A DNA stretch of 58,641 nucleotides. It comes from Patescibacteria group bacterium. Lineage in GTDB: Bacteria > Patescibacteriota > Minisyncoccia > Phycocordibacterales > XYD1-FULL-46-19. The notes beneath the pieces were generated by a model, which was given only the letters and a program-made list of their open reading frames with translations, had not been told where the DNA came from and did no database searches. The translations under genes were made by a program, and so were the position numbers. Location: the NCBI GenBank assembly GCA_022705505.1, contig JAKJEI010000003.1, positions 1-58,641 of the forward strand. The letters run 5' to 3'. This document shows, piece by piece, positions 40,994 through 51,985 of this stretch (its first letter is position 1; the number at the start of each line of letters is the position of its first letter).

Positions 40994-41701
40994 ATGGTTT
41001 TTCACATTATTACAATTTTCCCCGAAAGCTTTGAATCGTACCTGAACAGCTCAATGCTTTGGCGTGCCCAAAAAGAAAAAAAGGTTAAATTCAAATTTTA
41101 TAATCCGCGTAATTATACCAAAGACAAACATCGCAAGGTGGATGGCCGGCCTTATGGCGGTGGTCCGGGGATGGTCTTGCAAGTAGAGCCGATTTTGCTG
41201 GCCGTCAAAGCGGCACAAAAAAATATCGCCCGTTCGGTCAAACCTGCCCGGTTTGTTAAGACTCCTAATTTGAAATCCAAATCTTTTAACTTGACCTCTA
41301 AAATAATCGTTACCGGCCCGGCCGGTAAGCAATTTGACAACGGAGTAGCTGACCAGTGGTCGCGGAAACTTGGGCATCTGATTATCATTTGCGGTCACTA
41401 TGAGGGGATTGACGCGCGAGTCAAAAAAATTTTACGCGCGGAAGAAATTTCCATCGGTCCTTACGTTTTGACTGGCGGCGAACTGCCAGCCTTGGTGATG
41501 ATGGACGCGGTGGCTAGACGAATTCCGGGCGTGTTGGGCAATGAGGTGTCACTTGAAGAAAAAAGAATTGCCGCCTCTGAGGTCTATACCAGGCCGGAAG
41601 TTTACAAGCACGGAGACAAAAATTACCGCGCGCCAAAAGTGCTTTTGTCCGGGCACCACAAGAAGATGGAGGAATGGAGGAAGACACGGGCCAAACGCTA
41701 A
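40994..41701 (+). CDS. trmD: tRNA (guanine(37)-N1)-methyltransferase
   Basis: TrmD methylates G37 next to the anticodon using S-adenosylmethionine, which prevents frameshifting. The 235 residues hold FHIITIFPESFESYLNSSMLWRAQ, YNPRNYTKDKHRKVDGRPYGGGPGMVLQ (tRNA and substrate loop), IICGHYEGIDARV, and the trefoil-knot segment ISIGPYVLTGGELPALVMMDAVARRIPGVLG. An insert of about 20 residues after position 85 (KPARFVKTPNLKSKSFNLTS) is unlike E. coli TrmD. The gene is separated from rpsP and KH by terminators. Confidence 0.95.
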   Translation: MVFHIITIFPESFESYLNSSMLWRAQKEKKVKFKFYNPRNYTKDKHRKVDGRPYGGGPGMVLQVEPILLAVKAAQKNIARSVKPARFVKTPNLKSKSFNLTSKIIVTGPAGKQFDNGVADQWSRKLGHLIIICGHYEGIDARVKKILRAEEISIGPYVLTGGELPALVMMDAVARRIPGVLGNEVSLEEKRIAASEVYTRPEVYKHGDKNYRAPKVLLSGHHKKMEEWRKTRAKR

Positions 41702-41761
41702 CCTAATATAATTGGAGATAGGCAGTTTTCCCCAGTTTTATAACCTTGACAGAAATTGAGT

Positions 41762-41790
41762 TTGACATTTTAAGTCCGTTAGTGTACTCT
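41762..41790 (+). promoter_or_regulatory. Candidate rpoBC promoter with tandem TTGACA boxes
   Basis: TTGACA at 41762-41767, 17 bases, TACTCT (41785-41790). Another perfect TTGACA lies 16 bases upstream (41746-41751). The leader to the rpoB start would be about 125 bases, the longest in the forward operons here. Confidence 0.45.
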
Positions 41791-41922
41791 ATTGTGTACG
41801 CAAGCAAGATTGAGTTTTTGGTGAACTTCTTGCTACAACTATCTATTTTTCATATCAATTACCCGACTCAAGAAGGGGGAGGGAATGGTTTTGCGTTTTT
41901 ATTTATTAGGGGATTTTAATTT

Positions 41923-44900
41923 TTGGCGAAATTAATGAAGCAAAAATATTTTTCGCGTTATAAGAAACCGATGGCGGAGATGCCTGACCTGGTGGAGGTC
42001 CAAAAGAAGTCTTTCCGTTGGTTGATCGAAGAAGGTCTCAAGGAGTTATTTAAAGAATTTACTCCAATTAAAGATTACTCGGAAAAAAAGTTTGAGTTGG
42101 AGTTTACCGGTTTCCAACTTGATGAGCCGAAGTTTGATGAATACTATGCCAGAGACAACAATTTGTCTTATGACGCGCCGCTTCGGGTAAAAGTCAATTT
42201 AAGGAATAAGACAATTAGCCAAGACAAAGAACAGGAAATCTTTTTGGTGGATTTTCCGCTCATGACGTCTCATGGCACTTTTATTATCAATGGTATTGAA
42301 CGGGTCATCGTGCCGCAATTGGCGCGAAGTTTTGGAGTTTTCTTTACCGCCAACGAAATAAAGGGTCATAAGTTTTTTGGCGCCAAAATCATTCCGGCGC
42401 GCGGTGCCTGGGTAGAACTAGAAACTGAAATTGACGATGTTATTTATGTTCGAATTGACCGCAAACGTAAATTCCCGGTCACTTCTTTGCTTCGGATTTT
42501 TGCCGACAAAGAAGGTCGCGAGATTTCCGACGAAGAACTAATCAAGGTTTTTGCCGACCAAAAGATTGATACAACTTTTATTGAAAAGACGTTGGCCAAA
42601 GATCACGCGAAAACGGCCTCTGAATCTTATATTGAAGTTTACCGCCGATTGCGAGATAGCGACTTGGCGACGGCCGCCAACTCCAGAGAATTTATTGGTG
42701 GGATGTTTGACCGCGAGAAATATGACTTGTCGGTGGTTGGTCGCGTTCGTTTTAATGAACGGTTTGGAAAGAAGGAGGTGGACAAAGATACCGAGGAGCG
42801 TGTTTTGACTTTTGATGATATTGTCAAAATTGTTTCTCACATCATTACCCTGAACACCACAAAAGGCGCCGAGGAAGACGACATCGACCACTTGGGTTTT
42901 CGTCGAGTTCGTTGTATTGGTGAAATGCTCCAAGCCAAACTGAAAATTGGGATGATGCAGATGAAGCGAAATATCCAGGACCGAATGTCAACCGTTGATA
43001 CTTCTACCCTTTTGCCGATCCAAATTATCAGTCCTCGTCCGTTACAGGCCAGGTTGAAGGAATTTTTCTCCACTAACCAGTTGTCGCAATTCATGAACCA
43101 AGAAAATGTCCTGGCTGAACTGGAACACTTGCGCACTCTCTCGGCGCTTGGGCCGGGTGGTTTGACTCGTGAACGAGCCGGTTTGGAGGTGCGCGACGTG
43201 CACTCTTCCCACTACGGCAAGGTTTGCCCGATCCACACGCCGGAAGGCCCAAACATCGGTTTGATTTTGCACTTGTCCGCTTACGCTCGAGTGAACGATT
43301 TTGGCATTATTGAGGCGCCTTATCGCAAGGTGGAAAAAGGCAAGATTACGGGTGAGATCGTTTATCTGAACGCTTTGGAAGAAGAAAAATACGTGGTGGT
43401 TCACGCCGGCGCCAATTATGCCGAGGACGGTTCTCTTTTGAGTGAATATGTGGAAGCCAGACAGAAAGGAATGCCGGGTCTCTACAAAAAAACTGACGTG
43501 CATTTTATTGATGTCGCGCCTAACCAAGCTTATTCTATTGCCACGTCAATGATCCCATTTTTGGAACATGATGACGCGAACCGCGCGCTGATGGGGTCAA
43601 ACATGCAGAAACAGGCCGTGCCTTGTATTATCCCGGAAGTGCCCTTGGTGGCAACCGGAGCTGAGGCGCGTGCCGCGTTTGACTCCGGCCGGTTAATTTT
43701 GGCTCAATCAAGCGGAACAGTTTCTCGGGCTGATGGTCGCCATATAGTTGTCAAACGTGAAGATGGCAAGGAAGATGTCTACAACTTAGTCAACTTTAAA
43801 ATGACCAACGATTATACTTGCTTTCACCAACGACCAACTGTCGCGGTCGGTCAAAAGGTTAAAAAAGGTGATTTGTTAGCAGACGCTTCTTCCACTGACA
43901 ACGGCCAAACAGCTGTTGGCCAAAATGTTTTTGTCGCCTTTATGTCTTGGGGCGGCACCAACTATGAAGACGCGATTATTTTGTCTGAACGTTTGGTCAA
44001 AAACAGCAAATTTACCTCAGTCTACATTGAAGAGTTTGAAGTCAACGTCCGTGACACCAAACTTGGCCCGGAAGTAACAACCCATGACATTCCCAATGTC
44101 GGCGAGGTTAAACTTCGCAATTTGGATGAAGACGGAATTGTTCGCATTGGCGCCGAGGTAGAACAAAATGACATTCTTGTTGGTAAAATTACGCCGAAGG
44201 GCGAAACTGAATTGACGCCGGAGGAAAGACTTTTGCGCGCCATTTTTGGTGAAAAGGCGAGGGATGTCAAAGACTCATCTTTGCGGATGCCGCACGGTCG
44301 CAAGGGGAGAGTGATTGGCGTAAAAGTTTTTTCACGAGAACGGGGCGACAAACTGGAATCCGGTATTATCAAAAAAATAAAAATTCAAATAGCGCAAATT
44401 CGTAACGTTTCGGTGGGCGACAAGTTGGCCGGCCGTCATGGCAACAAAGGAGTCATCTCGCGTATTTTACCGGAGGAAGATATGCCATTTATGGCTGACG
44501 GAACGCCGGTTGATATCATTTTGACCCCGCTCGGCGTGCCTAGTCGTATGAACCTTGGTCAGATTTTTGAAATGCACCTTGGTTTGGCGGCAAACTCTCT
44601 GGGTTATCAAGCGATTACCCCGGTTTTTATGGGCGCGACCGAAAACGAAATCAAAGATGAATTGCAAAAGGCCGGTTATTCTCGTGAGGGCAAAGTAACA
44701 CTCTTTGACGGTCAAACCGGCGAGAAGATTGAAAAAGACATCGCTATTGGCTATATGTATATGCTCAAATTGGCGCACATGGTAGAAGATAAGATTCACA
44801 TGCGCTCCATCGGTCCTTACTCGCTCATTACCCAACAGCCTTTGGGCGGACGCTCGCAAGGGGGTGGCCAGCGCTTTGGTGAAATGGAAGTCTGGGCTTT

Positions 44901-45114
44901 GGAGGGGTATGGCGCGGCTCACACTCTGCGTGAAATGTTGACCATCAAGTCTGACGATATTACCGGCCGCTCTTCTACTTTTGACTCAATTGTAAAAGGC
45001 GAGAGTATCAAACAGCCAAACTTGCCGGCCTCGTTTAACGTGATGTTGAACGAACTGCGGGGATTGGCGTTGGACATTGAACTTAAAAAAAATAACAAAG
45101 ACGACCATGAATAA
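41923..45114 (+). CDS. rpoB: DNA-directed RNA polymerase beta subunit
   Basis: The 1063-residue protein is close to the short bacterial beta subunits. Seen: YFSRYKKPMAEMPDLVEVQKKSF, the rifampicin region (STNQLSQFMNQENVLAELEHLRTLSALGPGGL), HYGKVCPIHTPEGPNIGLI, MPFLEHDDANRALMGSNMQKQAVP-type block, WGGTNYEDAIILSERLV, GDKLAGRHGNKGVIS and GGRSQGGGQRFGEMEVWALEGYGAAHTL. I accept the TTG at 41923 as start: AGGGGA (41908-41913) is at Shine-Dalgarno distance and the MAKL start is natural; the ATG at 41935 is the alternative. rpoC overlaps its end by eight bases. Confidence 0.97.
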   Translation: MAKLMKQKYFSRYKKPMAEMPDLVEVQKKSFRWLIEEGLKELFKEFTPIKDYSEKKFELEFTGFQLDEPKFDEYYARDNNLSYDAPLRVKVNLRNKTISQDKEQEIFLVDFPLMTSHGTFIINGIERVIVPQLARSFGVFFTANEIKGHKFFGAKIIPARGAWVELETEIDDVIYVRIDRKRKFPVTSLLRIFADKEGREISDEELIKVFADQKIDTTFIEKTLAKDHAKTASESYIEVYRRLRDSDLATAANSREFIGGMFDREKYDLSVVGRVRFNERFGKKEVDKDTEERVLTFDDIVKIVSHIITLNTTKGAEEDDIDHLGFRRVRCIGEMLQAKLKIGMMQMKRNIQDRMSTVDTSTLLPIQIISPRPLQARLKEFFSTNQLSQFMNQENVLAELEHLRTLSALGPGGLTRERAGLEVRDVHSSHYGKVCPIHTPEGPNIGLILHLSAYARVNDFGIIEAPYRKVEKGKITGEIVYLNALEEEKYVVVHAGANYAEDGSLLSEYVEARQKGMPGLYKKTDVHFIDVAPNQAYSIATSMIPFLEHDDANRALMGSNMQKQAVPCIIPEVPLVATGAEARAAFDSGRLILAQSSGTVSRADGRHIVVKREDGKEDVYNLVNFKMTNDYTCFHQRPTVAVGQKVKKGDLLADASSTDNGQTAVGQNVFVAFMSWGGTNYEDAIILSERLVKNSKFTSVYIEEFEVNVRDTKLGPEVTTHDIPNVGEVKLRNLDEDGIVRIGAEVEQNDILVGKITPKGETELTPEERLLRAIFGEKARDVKDSSLRMPHGRKGRVIGVKVFSRERGDKLESGIIKKIKIQIAQIRNVSVGDKLAGRHGNKGVISRILPEEDMPFMADGTPVDIILTPLGVPSRMNLGQIFEMHLGLAANSLGYQAITPVFMGATENEIKDELQKAGYSREGKVTLFDGQTGEKIEKDIAIGYMYMLKLAHMVEDKIHMRSIGPYSLITQQPLGGRSQGGGQRFGEMEVWALEGYGAAHTLREMLTIKSDDITGRSSTFDSIVKGESIKQPNLPASFNVMLNELRGLALDIELKKNNKDDHE

Positions 45115-48100
45115 TAAAATAATGACCAACGCCGCGCTGGAAACCGGCATCAAGTCAGACAAAGCCACTGACTTCGATATGATTACCCTGAGGTTGGCTT
45201 CTCCGGAGAGGATTTTGGAATGGTCGCATGGCGAGGTGACCAAACCGGAAACCATCAATTATCGCAGTGGACGCTCCGAGCGAAGCGGTTTGTTTGATGA
45301 ACGGATTTTTGGTCCGGAAAAAGACTACGAATGTTATTGTGGCAAGTATAAAAGAATTCGTTACAAAGATATCATTTGCGAAAAATGTGGAGTAGAAGTG
45401 ACTAGATCAATTGTTCGCCGTGAACGCATGGGTCATATAGAGTTGGCCTGTCCGGTGGCCCATATTTGGTTTGTGCGCGGGGTGCCGTCGCGACTTGGTT
45501 TGGCGCTTGACTTGACGATTGCCGATCTGGAGAAAGTTATTTACTTTGCCGGCTACATCATCATCAAAGTTAACGATGACGAGAAGTCCAAAATGCTCAA
45601 AGAGCTTGATAATGAATATCGCCAAAAATCAAAGGGTTTAACTAATGAAGAAGACAAAGAAAATCTGAAGAATGCTTTTATGGAAGCCAAGCGTCAATTG
45701 GAGAATATTACGCCTTGGCGGGTGATTGACGAAGTCCTTTATCACCGTCTGTCGCTCAAGTATGGCACGGTTTTTGAGGCTGGGATTGGCGCGGAAGCGA
45801 TTTATGAAATTTTGCGAACCCTAGATTTGGAAGAAATGGAAAACAACCTAACTGGGAACTTGACCAAGGCCAGTTCGGTTGAAAGGGTTAAATTGCAGAA
45901 AAGACTGAATCTCTATCGGGCAATGCGTCGCTCTGGCGTTCGTCCGGAGTGGATGTTCCTAAAGTTGGTGCCGGTTATCCCGCCGGCTTTACGACCGATG
46001 GTGGCGCTTGATGGCGGACGTCATGCCACTTCTGATGTGAACGATCTTTACCGTCGGGTCATTAATCGCAACAATCGCTTGAAGAAATTGGTTGAACTAA
46101 ACGCGCCGGAAGTTATTTTACGTAACGAAAAACGCATTTTGCAAGAAGCGGTAGACTCGCTTTTGGACAACTCAATGCGTCAAGGTTCTGGTGGTGGAGC
46201 GATGAGTCAGGCTCAACGCCGACCACTCAAATCTTTGGCCGACAACCTAAAGGGCAAGCAGGGTCGTTTCCGTCAAAATCTTTTGGGTAAGCGTGTGGAT
46301 TATTCAGGCCGCTCGGTAATTGTTGTTGGCCCGGATCTTCAACTTGACCAGTGCGGTTTGCCCAAGCATATGGCCTTGGAACTTTTCCGTCCGTTTATCA
46401 TTTCTAAAATTTTGGAACGCGAATTGGCCTACAATATTCGCGGCGCCGGACGCTTGATTGATGAAGGTTCGCCGGAGGTTTGGGCAATCTTGGAAGAGGT
46501 TATTAAAAACAAATATGTTCTTCTAAACCGCGCGCCATCTTTGCACCGTCTTTCTATCCAGGCTTTTCGTCCGGTTTTGATTGAGGGCAACGCGATTCAA
46601 CTTCACCCTTTGGCTTGTTCCGCTTTCAACGCGGACTTTGATGGCGACCAAATGGCTGTCCACTTGCCACTGTCTGATATTGCGCAAAAAGAAGCGCAAG
46701 ACATCATTGCTTCTAATCGGAATATCCTAAAACCGGGCAGCGGTGATCCGGTCGTCAACATGAGACTTGATATTGTTCTCGGTTGTTATTGGGTGACTAA
46801 AATTATAAAAGGTGAAAAAGGTGAGGGTAATTATTTTGCCAATCCGCATGAGGCGATTTTGGCCTATGATTTTGGCGAGGTTAGTTTGCGTGCCAAAATC
46901 TTTGTTAAGGCAACCGAGAAAGAACGTTATGCGGAGTTTAATGGTCAAGTTTTTGAAACTTCCATTGGACGTCTTCTGTTTAACAACAACTTGCCTGCCG
47001 ATTACGCTTTCATCAACAAAGACATTAATGGAAAACTGATAAATAAATTGGTGGAGGATATGATTGCTCGCTATGGAGTGGAAGAAACCGCCAAAATCAT
47101 AGATAGAATAAAAAAATTCGGTTTTCGTTATTCCACTAAATCGGGCATCACTTGGGGAATTGATGATGTCCAGGTGCCCGAAGAAAAGGCTAAAATTATT
47201 GAAGATGCCAAAAAAGAGGTGGCGATTATCGAAGACAACTATCAGGATGGTCTTCTGTCTTCCAATGAACATTATCGAATGATAATTGAGGTTTGGAATA
47301 ATGCCAAAGGAAAGGTGGAAAAAGCGGTTCCCAACAGTTTGCCCGAAGGAGGTTCCGTGTCTTATATGATTGATTCTAATGCGCGAGGTTCTATTAGTCA
47401 GGTCGTCCAGATGGCCGGCATGAAAGGTTTAATTATTAGTCCGGCGGGTCGTTTAATTCCTTTCCCAATCATTCCTTGTTATAAGGAAGGTTTGTCACCG
47501 TTGGAATATTTTATTACGACTCACGGTTCGCGCAAAACTTTGGCTGACACGGCGTTAAACACTGCCAAGGCCGGCTACCTGACACGAAAGCTGGTTGATG
47601 TTTCCCAAGACGTTATTGTTACTGAAGAAGATTGCGGCGACAAAGATGGTAAAAAAATTACCAAAGAAAACGCGTCTTCGTTTGACACTGGTATCGGCAA
47701 CTTGATTACCGGGCGAATTTTGGCCAAAGATTTGATTAGCGCGGACGGCAAGACTCTCTTTAAGCGAGGTCATCTGATGACCAAGGTGGAGGCAGCCTTG
47801 GCGGAAGAAGCTGGCGCGTCTGAGGCCTATGTTCGTTCGCCGTTGGCCTGTAAGTCTCTTAAGGGGCTCTGCCGTCATTGCTATGGTTTAGATATGGGTC
47901 GTGGCGAAATGGTGAAAATTGGCGAGTCGGTTGGAATTGTGGCCGCTCAAGCGATTGGTGAACCTGGCACTCAGTTAACAATGAGGACCAAACACTCTGG
48001 CGGTATTGGTACCGGCGGTGTGGACATTGTTGGTGGTTTGCCGCGAGTGGAAGAAATTTTTGAAAGACGCAATCCTAAGAATCCGGCTCTTATCTCAACC

Positions 48101-48808
48101 GTTGATGGTGAAGTCTCTGAAATCAAAAACACCGGTAAAGAGTATATCGTTTCCATTTTGGTTGACCCGTCTAGTCGCAAGAAACCCAGTGATAGCACCA
48201 CTGAATTAACTGTGCCATTTGTCAGAACATTGTTGGTCAAAAAAGGTGACAAGGTCAAAAAAGGACAAATCATTTCCGACGGCCCAGCCGAATTGCCGTT
48301 ATTGTTTAAATTGGCCGGCAAAGACAGAACGGAGGATTATATTATGAAAGAAATCAATGCCATTTATGAGTTGCAAGGCGTGAATATCGCCAGAAAGCAT
48401 ATTGAGTTGATTGTCAGACAAATGTTCTCTCGCCTAAAGATTAAAAATCCTGGAGACACCAAATTTGCAGTGAATGAAGTCGTTGAATTGATTGAATTGG
48501 TTGAAGAAAATGAAAAGGCAAAAGCTGAAGGCGGCGAAGAGGCGATAGCCGAAAATGTTTTGCTCGGCATTTCCGAAGTGGCTCTAACCACCGCCAGTTT
48601 CTTGTCGGCTGTTTCTTTCCAACACACAACCAAGGTTTTGATTGATACGGCCATTAAAGGCGGAAAAGACAAACTGCGAGGCCTAAAAGAAAATGTGATT
48701 ATTGGTCGTTTGATTCCGGCCGGTACCGGTCTGATCAAAGATTGCGGCAAAGAACTCGAAGAAGACGAAGACGATTTTTCGGCAGTTAGCGCGGAGGAGG
48801 CGGAGTAG
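45107..48808 (+). CDS. rpoC: DNA-directed RNA polymerase beta' subunit
   Basis: The catalytic subunit, 1233 residues from the ATG at 45107, which overlaps rpoB's stop as ATGAATAA; the ATG at 45122 (MTNAALETG) is a close alternative. Seen: the N-terminal zinc site [20 protein letters not shown], the [30 protein letters not shown] lid region, [18 protein letters not shown], and the active centre [16 protein letters not shown]. The bridge and trigger helices come from the MSHGSRK-like [29 protein letters not shown], and the second zinc site is [13 protein letters not shown]. It has an acidic C-terminal tail. No large lineage insertion is evident. Confidence 0.97.
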   Translation: MNNKIMTNAALETGIKSDKATDFDMITLRLASPERILEWSHGEVTKPETINYRSGRSERSGLFDERIFGPEKDYECYCGKYKRIRYKDIICEKCGVEVTRSIVRRERMGHIELACPVAHIWFVRGVPSRLGLALDLTIADLEKVIYFAGYIIIKVNDDEKSKMLKELDNEYRQKSKGLTNEEDKENLKNAFMEAKRQLENITPWRVIDEVLYHRLSLKYGTVFEAGIGAEAIYEILRTLDLEEMENNLTGNLTKASSVERVKLQKRLNLYRAMRRSGVRPEWMFLKLVPVIPPALRPMVALDGGRHATSDVNDLYRRVINRNNRLKKLVELNAPEVILRNEKRILQEAVDSLLDNSMRQGSGGGAMSQAQRRPLKSLADNLKGKQGRFRQNLLGKRVDYSGRSVIVVGPDLQLDQCGLPKHMALELFRPFIISKILERELAYNIRGAGRLIDEGSPEVWAILEEVIKNKYVLLNRAPSLHRLSIQAFRPVLIEGNAIQLHPLACSAFNADFDGDQMAVHLPLSDIAQKEAQDIIASNRNILKPGSGDPVVNMRLDIVLGCYWVTKIIKGEKGEGNYFANPHEAILAYDFGEVSLRAKIFVKATEKERYAEFNGQVFETSIGRLLFNNNLPADYAFINKDINGKLINKLVEDMIARYGVEETAKIIDRIKKFGFRYSTKSGITWGIDDVQVPEEKAKIIEDAKKEVAIIEDNYQDGLLSSNEHYRMIIEVWNNAKGKVEKAVPNSLPEGGSVSYMIDSNARGSISQVVQMAGMKGLIISPAGRLIPFPIIPCYKEGLSPLEYFITTHGSRKTLADTALNTAKAGYLTRKLVDVSQDVIVTEEDCGDKDGKKITKENASSFDTGIGNLITGRILAKDLISADGKTLFKRGHLMTKVEAALAEEAGASEAYVRSPLACKSLKGLCRHCYGLDMGRGEMVKIGESVGIVAAQAIGEPGTQLTMRTKHSGGIGTGGVDIVGGLPRVEEIFERRNPKNPALISTVDGEVSEIKNTGKEYIVSILVDPSSRKKPSDSTTELTVPFVRTLLVKKGDKVKKGQIISDGPAELPLLFKLAGKDRTEDYIMKEINAIYELQGVNIARKHIELIVRQMFSRLKIKNPGDTKFAVNEVVELIELVEENEKAKAEGGEEAIAENVLLGISEVALTTASFLSAVSFQHTTKVLIDTAIKGGKDKLRGLKENVIIGRLIPAGTGLIKDCGKELEEDEDDFSAVSAEEAE

Positions 48809-48837
48809 TCTTATTGAACACCAACAGGGTAATAAGT

Positions 48838-48883
48838 GGAGCTGTCAGACGGTAGGCGTTTGGCCGTCTGTCGCTCCTGTTTT
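48838..48883 (+). terminator. Intrinsic terminator after rpoC
   Basis: GGAGC and CAGACGG pair with CCGTCTG and GCTCC around a small internal loop, then GTTTTG. Confidence 0.7.
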
Positions 48884-48897
48884 GCCTAACCATAAAA

Positions 48898-50607
48898 ATG
48901 TCATCCTCAGTAGAACAAATTAAAGCTAAGCTGGATATTGTGGAGGTGGTCAGCGCTTATGTTAAACTGGAAAAGGCCGGGGTCAATTGGCGCGGGCGTT
49001 GTCCTTTTCACAATGAGAAAACCCCATCTTTCTTTGTCTCGCCGCCGCGCGGTTCCTATCATTGCTTTGGTTGTAACAAGGGTGGCGATATGATTAGTTT
49101 TGTCCAGGATATTGAAGGTTTGGATTTTGTCGGTGCTCTCAAACTTTTGGCCGACAAGGCAGGCATAGAGTTGGAACCGTTTGAAAGGAAAAATCGCGAT
49201 GAAAATGATAAATTGCGGCGCGTTTTGGAAACAGCGGAAATTTTTTATCGCAACAATCTGGCGGCCGAAAAAGAAGTTGTTAAATATCTGCTTGACCGGG
49301 GACTGACCTTGGAAACAATCAAAAAGTTTGGTCTTGGTTTTGCGCGTGATAAATGGCGCGAGTTGGGGGATTTTCTAAATGACAAAGGATTTGATTCTGA
49401 GGTTTTGGAAAAGGCCGGTCTTTCGGTCAGGTCAAGCTCCGCCCATGCCAGTCGACCTTACGACCGTTTCCGTAACCGGGTGATGTTTCCTATCAGGGAT
49501 CAGGCCGGGCGGGTTGTCGGTTTTTCTGGTCGTATATTCGCCGCCGGTGACGACGTTGCTAAATATATAAATAGCCCGCAAACAGCGGTTTTTGATAAGT
49601 CAAAAATTCTCTATGGTTTTGACTTAGCCAAGCAGGAAATCAGAAAAAGAGACTTTGTGGTATTGGTGGAGGGGCAGGTTGATTTGGTGATGTCCCACCA
49701 GGCCGGCGCCATAAACACGGTTGCTACTTCTGGCACAGCTCTGACCGAAGAACACTTGAAGCTTATAAAACGTCTAACAGACAATTTAATTTTGGCTTTC
49801 GATTTTGATTTGGCTGGCCTCAAAGCCTCTTGGCGAGCAATAAATATGGCGCGCATGCTTGAGTTAAATGTCAAAATTGCCAAGTTGCCCAAAAACACGG
49901 ACCCCGCCGACTTAATCAAACAAAATCCGGTCGCTTGGACAAAAGCGGTTGCCGAAGCTGCTCACTATATTGACTTTATGATTGAGGCGTTAAAACAAGA
50001 AGGGAAGACTGGTTTGGACTTGACCCTGGCGGTCAACGAATATGTCTTGCCTTACCTCAAGGTTTTGGGCAAAAAAATGGAACAAGCCCATTTTGTGACC
50101 AAATTGTCAACTTGGCTTGGTTTGCCTGAGCAGGCGATTTGGCAAGATTTGGATAAAGTGCAAGTTCTGAGTGAGATGCCAGCGGTCGCGAAAACACAGA
50201 CGCCCCCCAAGATTAGAAATCGCCAAGAAGTGATAGAGGAAAGAATTTTTGGGCTTTGGTGGGGGAATGAAGGTAAAGAATTTTGGTTGAAGGGGTTGGA
50301 ATTACTCAAGGACTTGTTTGGTGATGAGCTATTGGCTAAAAAGGAGAAAGAATTAATTGAACAAAAAGACCGGTTGATTTTGGAAGCGGAACTCTTATAT
50401 GGCGACAAGGATTTAAACAAGGTTTTTGCGGAGTTACTGTCTGGCCTAAAAGAGGAGATGAAAAAAGCGGAGCTGGCTTTTTTTATGTCGCAAGTTAAGC
50501 AGGCCGAAAAAGCGGGAGATGAAAAATTGTTGGAGTTAAGTCTAAAAAAGTGTCAAGAATTATCTGCCGCCATTAATGAAAATCGCAAAGAATTTAACAA
50601 GTTATAA
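48898..50607 (+). CDS. dnaG: DNA primase
   Basis: DnaG makes the RNA primers for replication. The 569 residues carry the CHC2 zinc finger (CPFHNEKTPSFFVSPPRGSYHCFGCNKGG), the N-terminal RNA polymerase part (KFGLGFARDKWRELGDFL, RPYDRFRNRVMFPIRDQAGRVVGFSGR) and the TOPRIM fold (VVLVEGQVDLVMSHQAG with the metal Glu; LAFDFDLAGLKA with the DxD). It ends in a helical helicase-binding-like C-terminus. It lies directly before rpoD (32 bases), the ancient dnaG-rpoD pairing of the macromolecular synthesis operon. Confidence 0.97.
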   Translation: MSSSVEQIKAKLDIVEVVSAYVKLEKAGVNWRGRCPFHNEKTPSFFVSPPRGSYHCFGCNKGGDMISFVQDIEGLDFVGALKLLADKAGIELEPFERKNRDENDKLRRVLETAEIFYRNNLAAEKEVVKYLLDRGLTLETIKKFGLGFARDKWRELGDFLNDKGFDSEVLEKAGLSVRSSSAHASRPYDRFRNRVMFPIRDQAGRVVGFSGRIFAAGDDVAKYINSPQTAVFDKSKILYGFDLAKQEIRKRDFVVLVEGQVDLVMSHQAGAINTVATSGTALTEEHLKLIKRLTDNLILAFDFDLAGLKASWRAINMARMLELNVKIAKLPKNTDPADLIKQNPVAWTKAVAEAAHYIDFMIEALKQEGKTGLDLTLAVNEYVLPYLKVLGKKMEQAHFVTKLSTWLGLPEQAIWQDLDKVQVLSEMPAVAKTQTPPKIRNRQEVIEERIFGLWWGNEGKEFWLKGLELLKDLFGDELLAKKEKELIEQKDRLILEAELLYGDKDLNKVFAELLSGLKEEMKKAELAFFMSQVKQAEKAGDEKLLELSLKKCQELSAAINENRKEFNKL

Positions 50608-50639
50608 ATATTTGAATAATTTAAAATGACAACAATTTT

Positions 50640-51926
50640 ATGATGAAAACAGAAAAGAAAAAAGTCGCAGCTAAAAAGAAGACGGTTAAAAAAGTCACCA
50701 AAAAAATCGTGAAAAAAACTTCCGTCAAAAAAGCGAAGTTGGCCAAAAAGAAACCAATATCCAAAAAAACTCCGCGAAAGTCGGTCAGGAGACCGTCTCG
50801 CGCCAAAGGGCCGGCGGTAATTATCCACAAGAAAGAACTCGCTGATAAAACTAAAACGACGGCCGAAAAGATAGACCAAAAAGTCGCGCGCCTGGTAAGC
50901 AAGGGACGCCAACGCCACTTTGTGACCTATACGGAACTCTTAAAGGAGTTTCCGAATATTGAAAATGATATTATTTTTCTTGACGAACTTTACGCTAAAC
51001 TGGAAGAGCTAAGCATTGACGTCTTGGAGGAGGGGGGTCTCTTGGATGATGAATCCCTTTTGAACGTGAAAGACAAGGTCAAAGACAGTCGGGATTCTTC
51101 TTTGGATTCAGTTCAGATGTATCTGCGTGAGATTGGCCGGCACAAGCTTTTGACCGGTGCCGAAGAAAAAGAATTGGCGCGTAAAATTTTGGCTGGGGAT
51201 GAGGATGCTAAGAAGAGTTTGGCCAAAGCTAACTTACGTTTAGTTGTTTCAATCGCCAAAAAATATGTTGGTCGCAGTTCGGACTTATCCTTGCTTGACC
51301 TTATCCAAGAAGGCAACATCGGCCTTTTCAAGGCAGCAGAGAAATTTGATTGGCGCAAGGGTTACAAATTTTCCACTTATGCCACTTGGTGGATTAGACA
51401 AGCGGTTACTCGCGCCTTGGCTGACCAGTCCAGAACAATTAGAATTCCGGTTCACATGGTGGAGACAATCGCTAAGTATAAGCAGGTTTTTCGCCGTTTG
51501 TCCCAAGATTTGGGACGCGATCCCTTGCCGCAAGAAATAGCCACGGAGATGGATATGGAGGTGGAAAAAATTCACAATATTGAAAAAATTGACCAAAGCA
51601 CGGCTTCGCTTGACAAACCAACCGATGATGATGATGAAAAATCGTCCTTGGGTGAGTTTATCGCTGACGACAAAATCGCCGCGCCGGACCAGGACGTTTC
51701 GCGCCGAATTTTACGAGACCAGATTGAAGAGATTATGGACGACCTTACGCCTAAAGAACGAAAAATCCTGGAGATGAGACATGGACTGATGGATGGGGTA
51801 ATGAGAACGTTGGAAGAAGTTGGCAAAGAATTTGGCGTGACACGTGAACGCATTCGCCAGATTGAAGCTAAGGCGCACGAAAAAATTCGCCAGCATGAAA
51901 AAGCCAAGAAATTACTCGGCTATTAA
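50640..51926 (+). CDS. rpoD: RNA polymerase primary sigma factor
   Basis: Sigma-70 directs the polymerase to -35/-10 promoters like those listed here. The 428 residues start with about 60 of extreme Lys/Lys-Thr richness, then a region 1.1-like block ([28 protein letters not shown]). After that come regions 1.2 ([27 protein letters not shown]), 2 ([62 protein letters not shown]), 3 and 4 ([43 protein letters not shown]). Two adjacent ATGs (50640, 50643) are possible starts. Confidence 0.97.
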   Translation: MMKTEKKKVAAKKKTVKKVTKKIVKKTSVKKAKLAKKKPISKKTPRKSVRRPSRAKGPAVIIHKKELADKTKTTAEKIDQKVARLVSKGRQRHFVTYTELLKEFPNIENDIIFLDELYAKLEELSIDVLEEGGLLDDESLLNVKDKVKDSRDSSLDSVQMYLREIGRHKLLTGAEEKELARKILAGDEDAKKSLAKANLRLVVSIAKKYVGRSSDLSLLDLIQEGNIGLFKAAEKFDWRKGYKFSTYATWWIRQAVTRALADQSRTIRIPVHMVETIAKYKQVFRRLSQDLGRDPLPQEIATEMDMEVEKIHNIEKIDQSTASLDKPTDDDDEKSSLGEFIADDKIAAPDQDVSRRILRDQIEEIMDDLTPKERKILEMRHGLMDGVMRTLEEVGKEFGVTRERIRQIEAKAHEKIRQHEKAKKLLGY

Positions 51927-51940
51927 TAAATCAAAAACAC

Positions 51941-51972
51941 AAAAATTGCCTCCATCATGGAGGCGATTTTTG
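51941..51972. terminator. Bidirectional terminator between rpoD and the DsbA-like gene
   Basis: GCCTCCA and TGGAGGC around TCA, flanked by AAAAAT and ATTTTT, between convergent genes. Confidence 0.8.
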
Positions 51973-51985
51973 TCGGTAAAATTGT

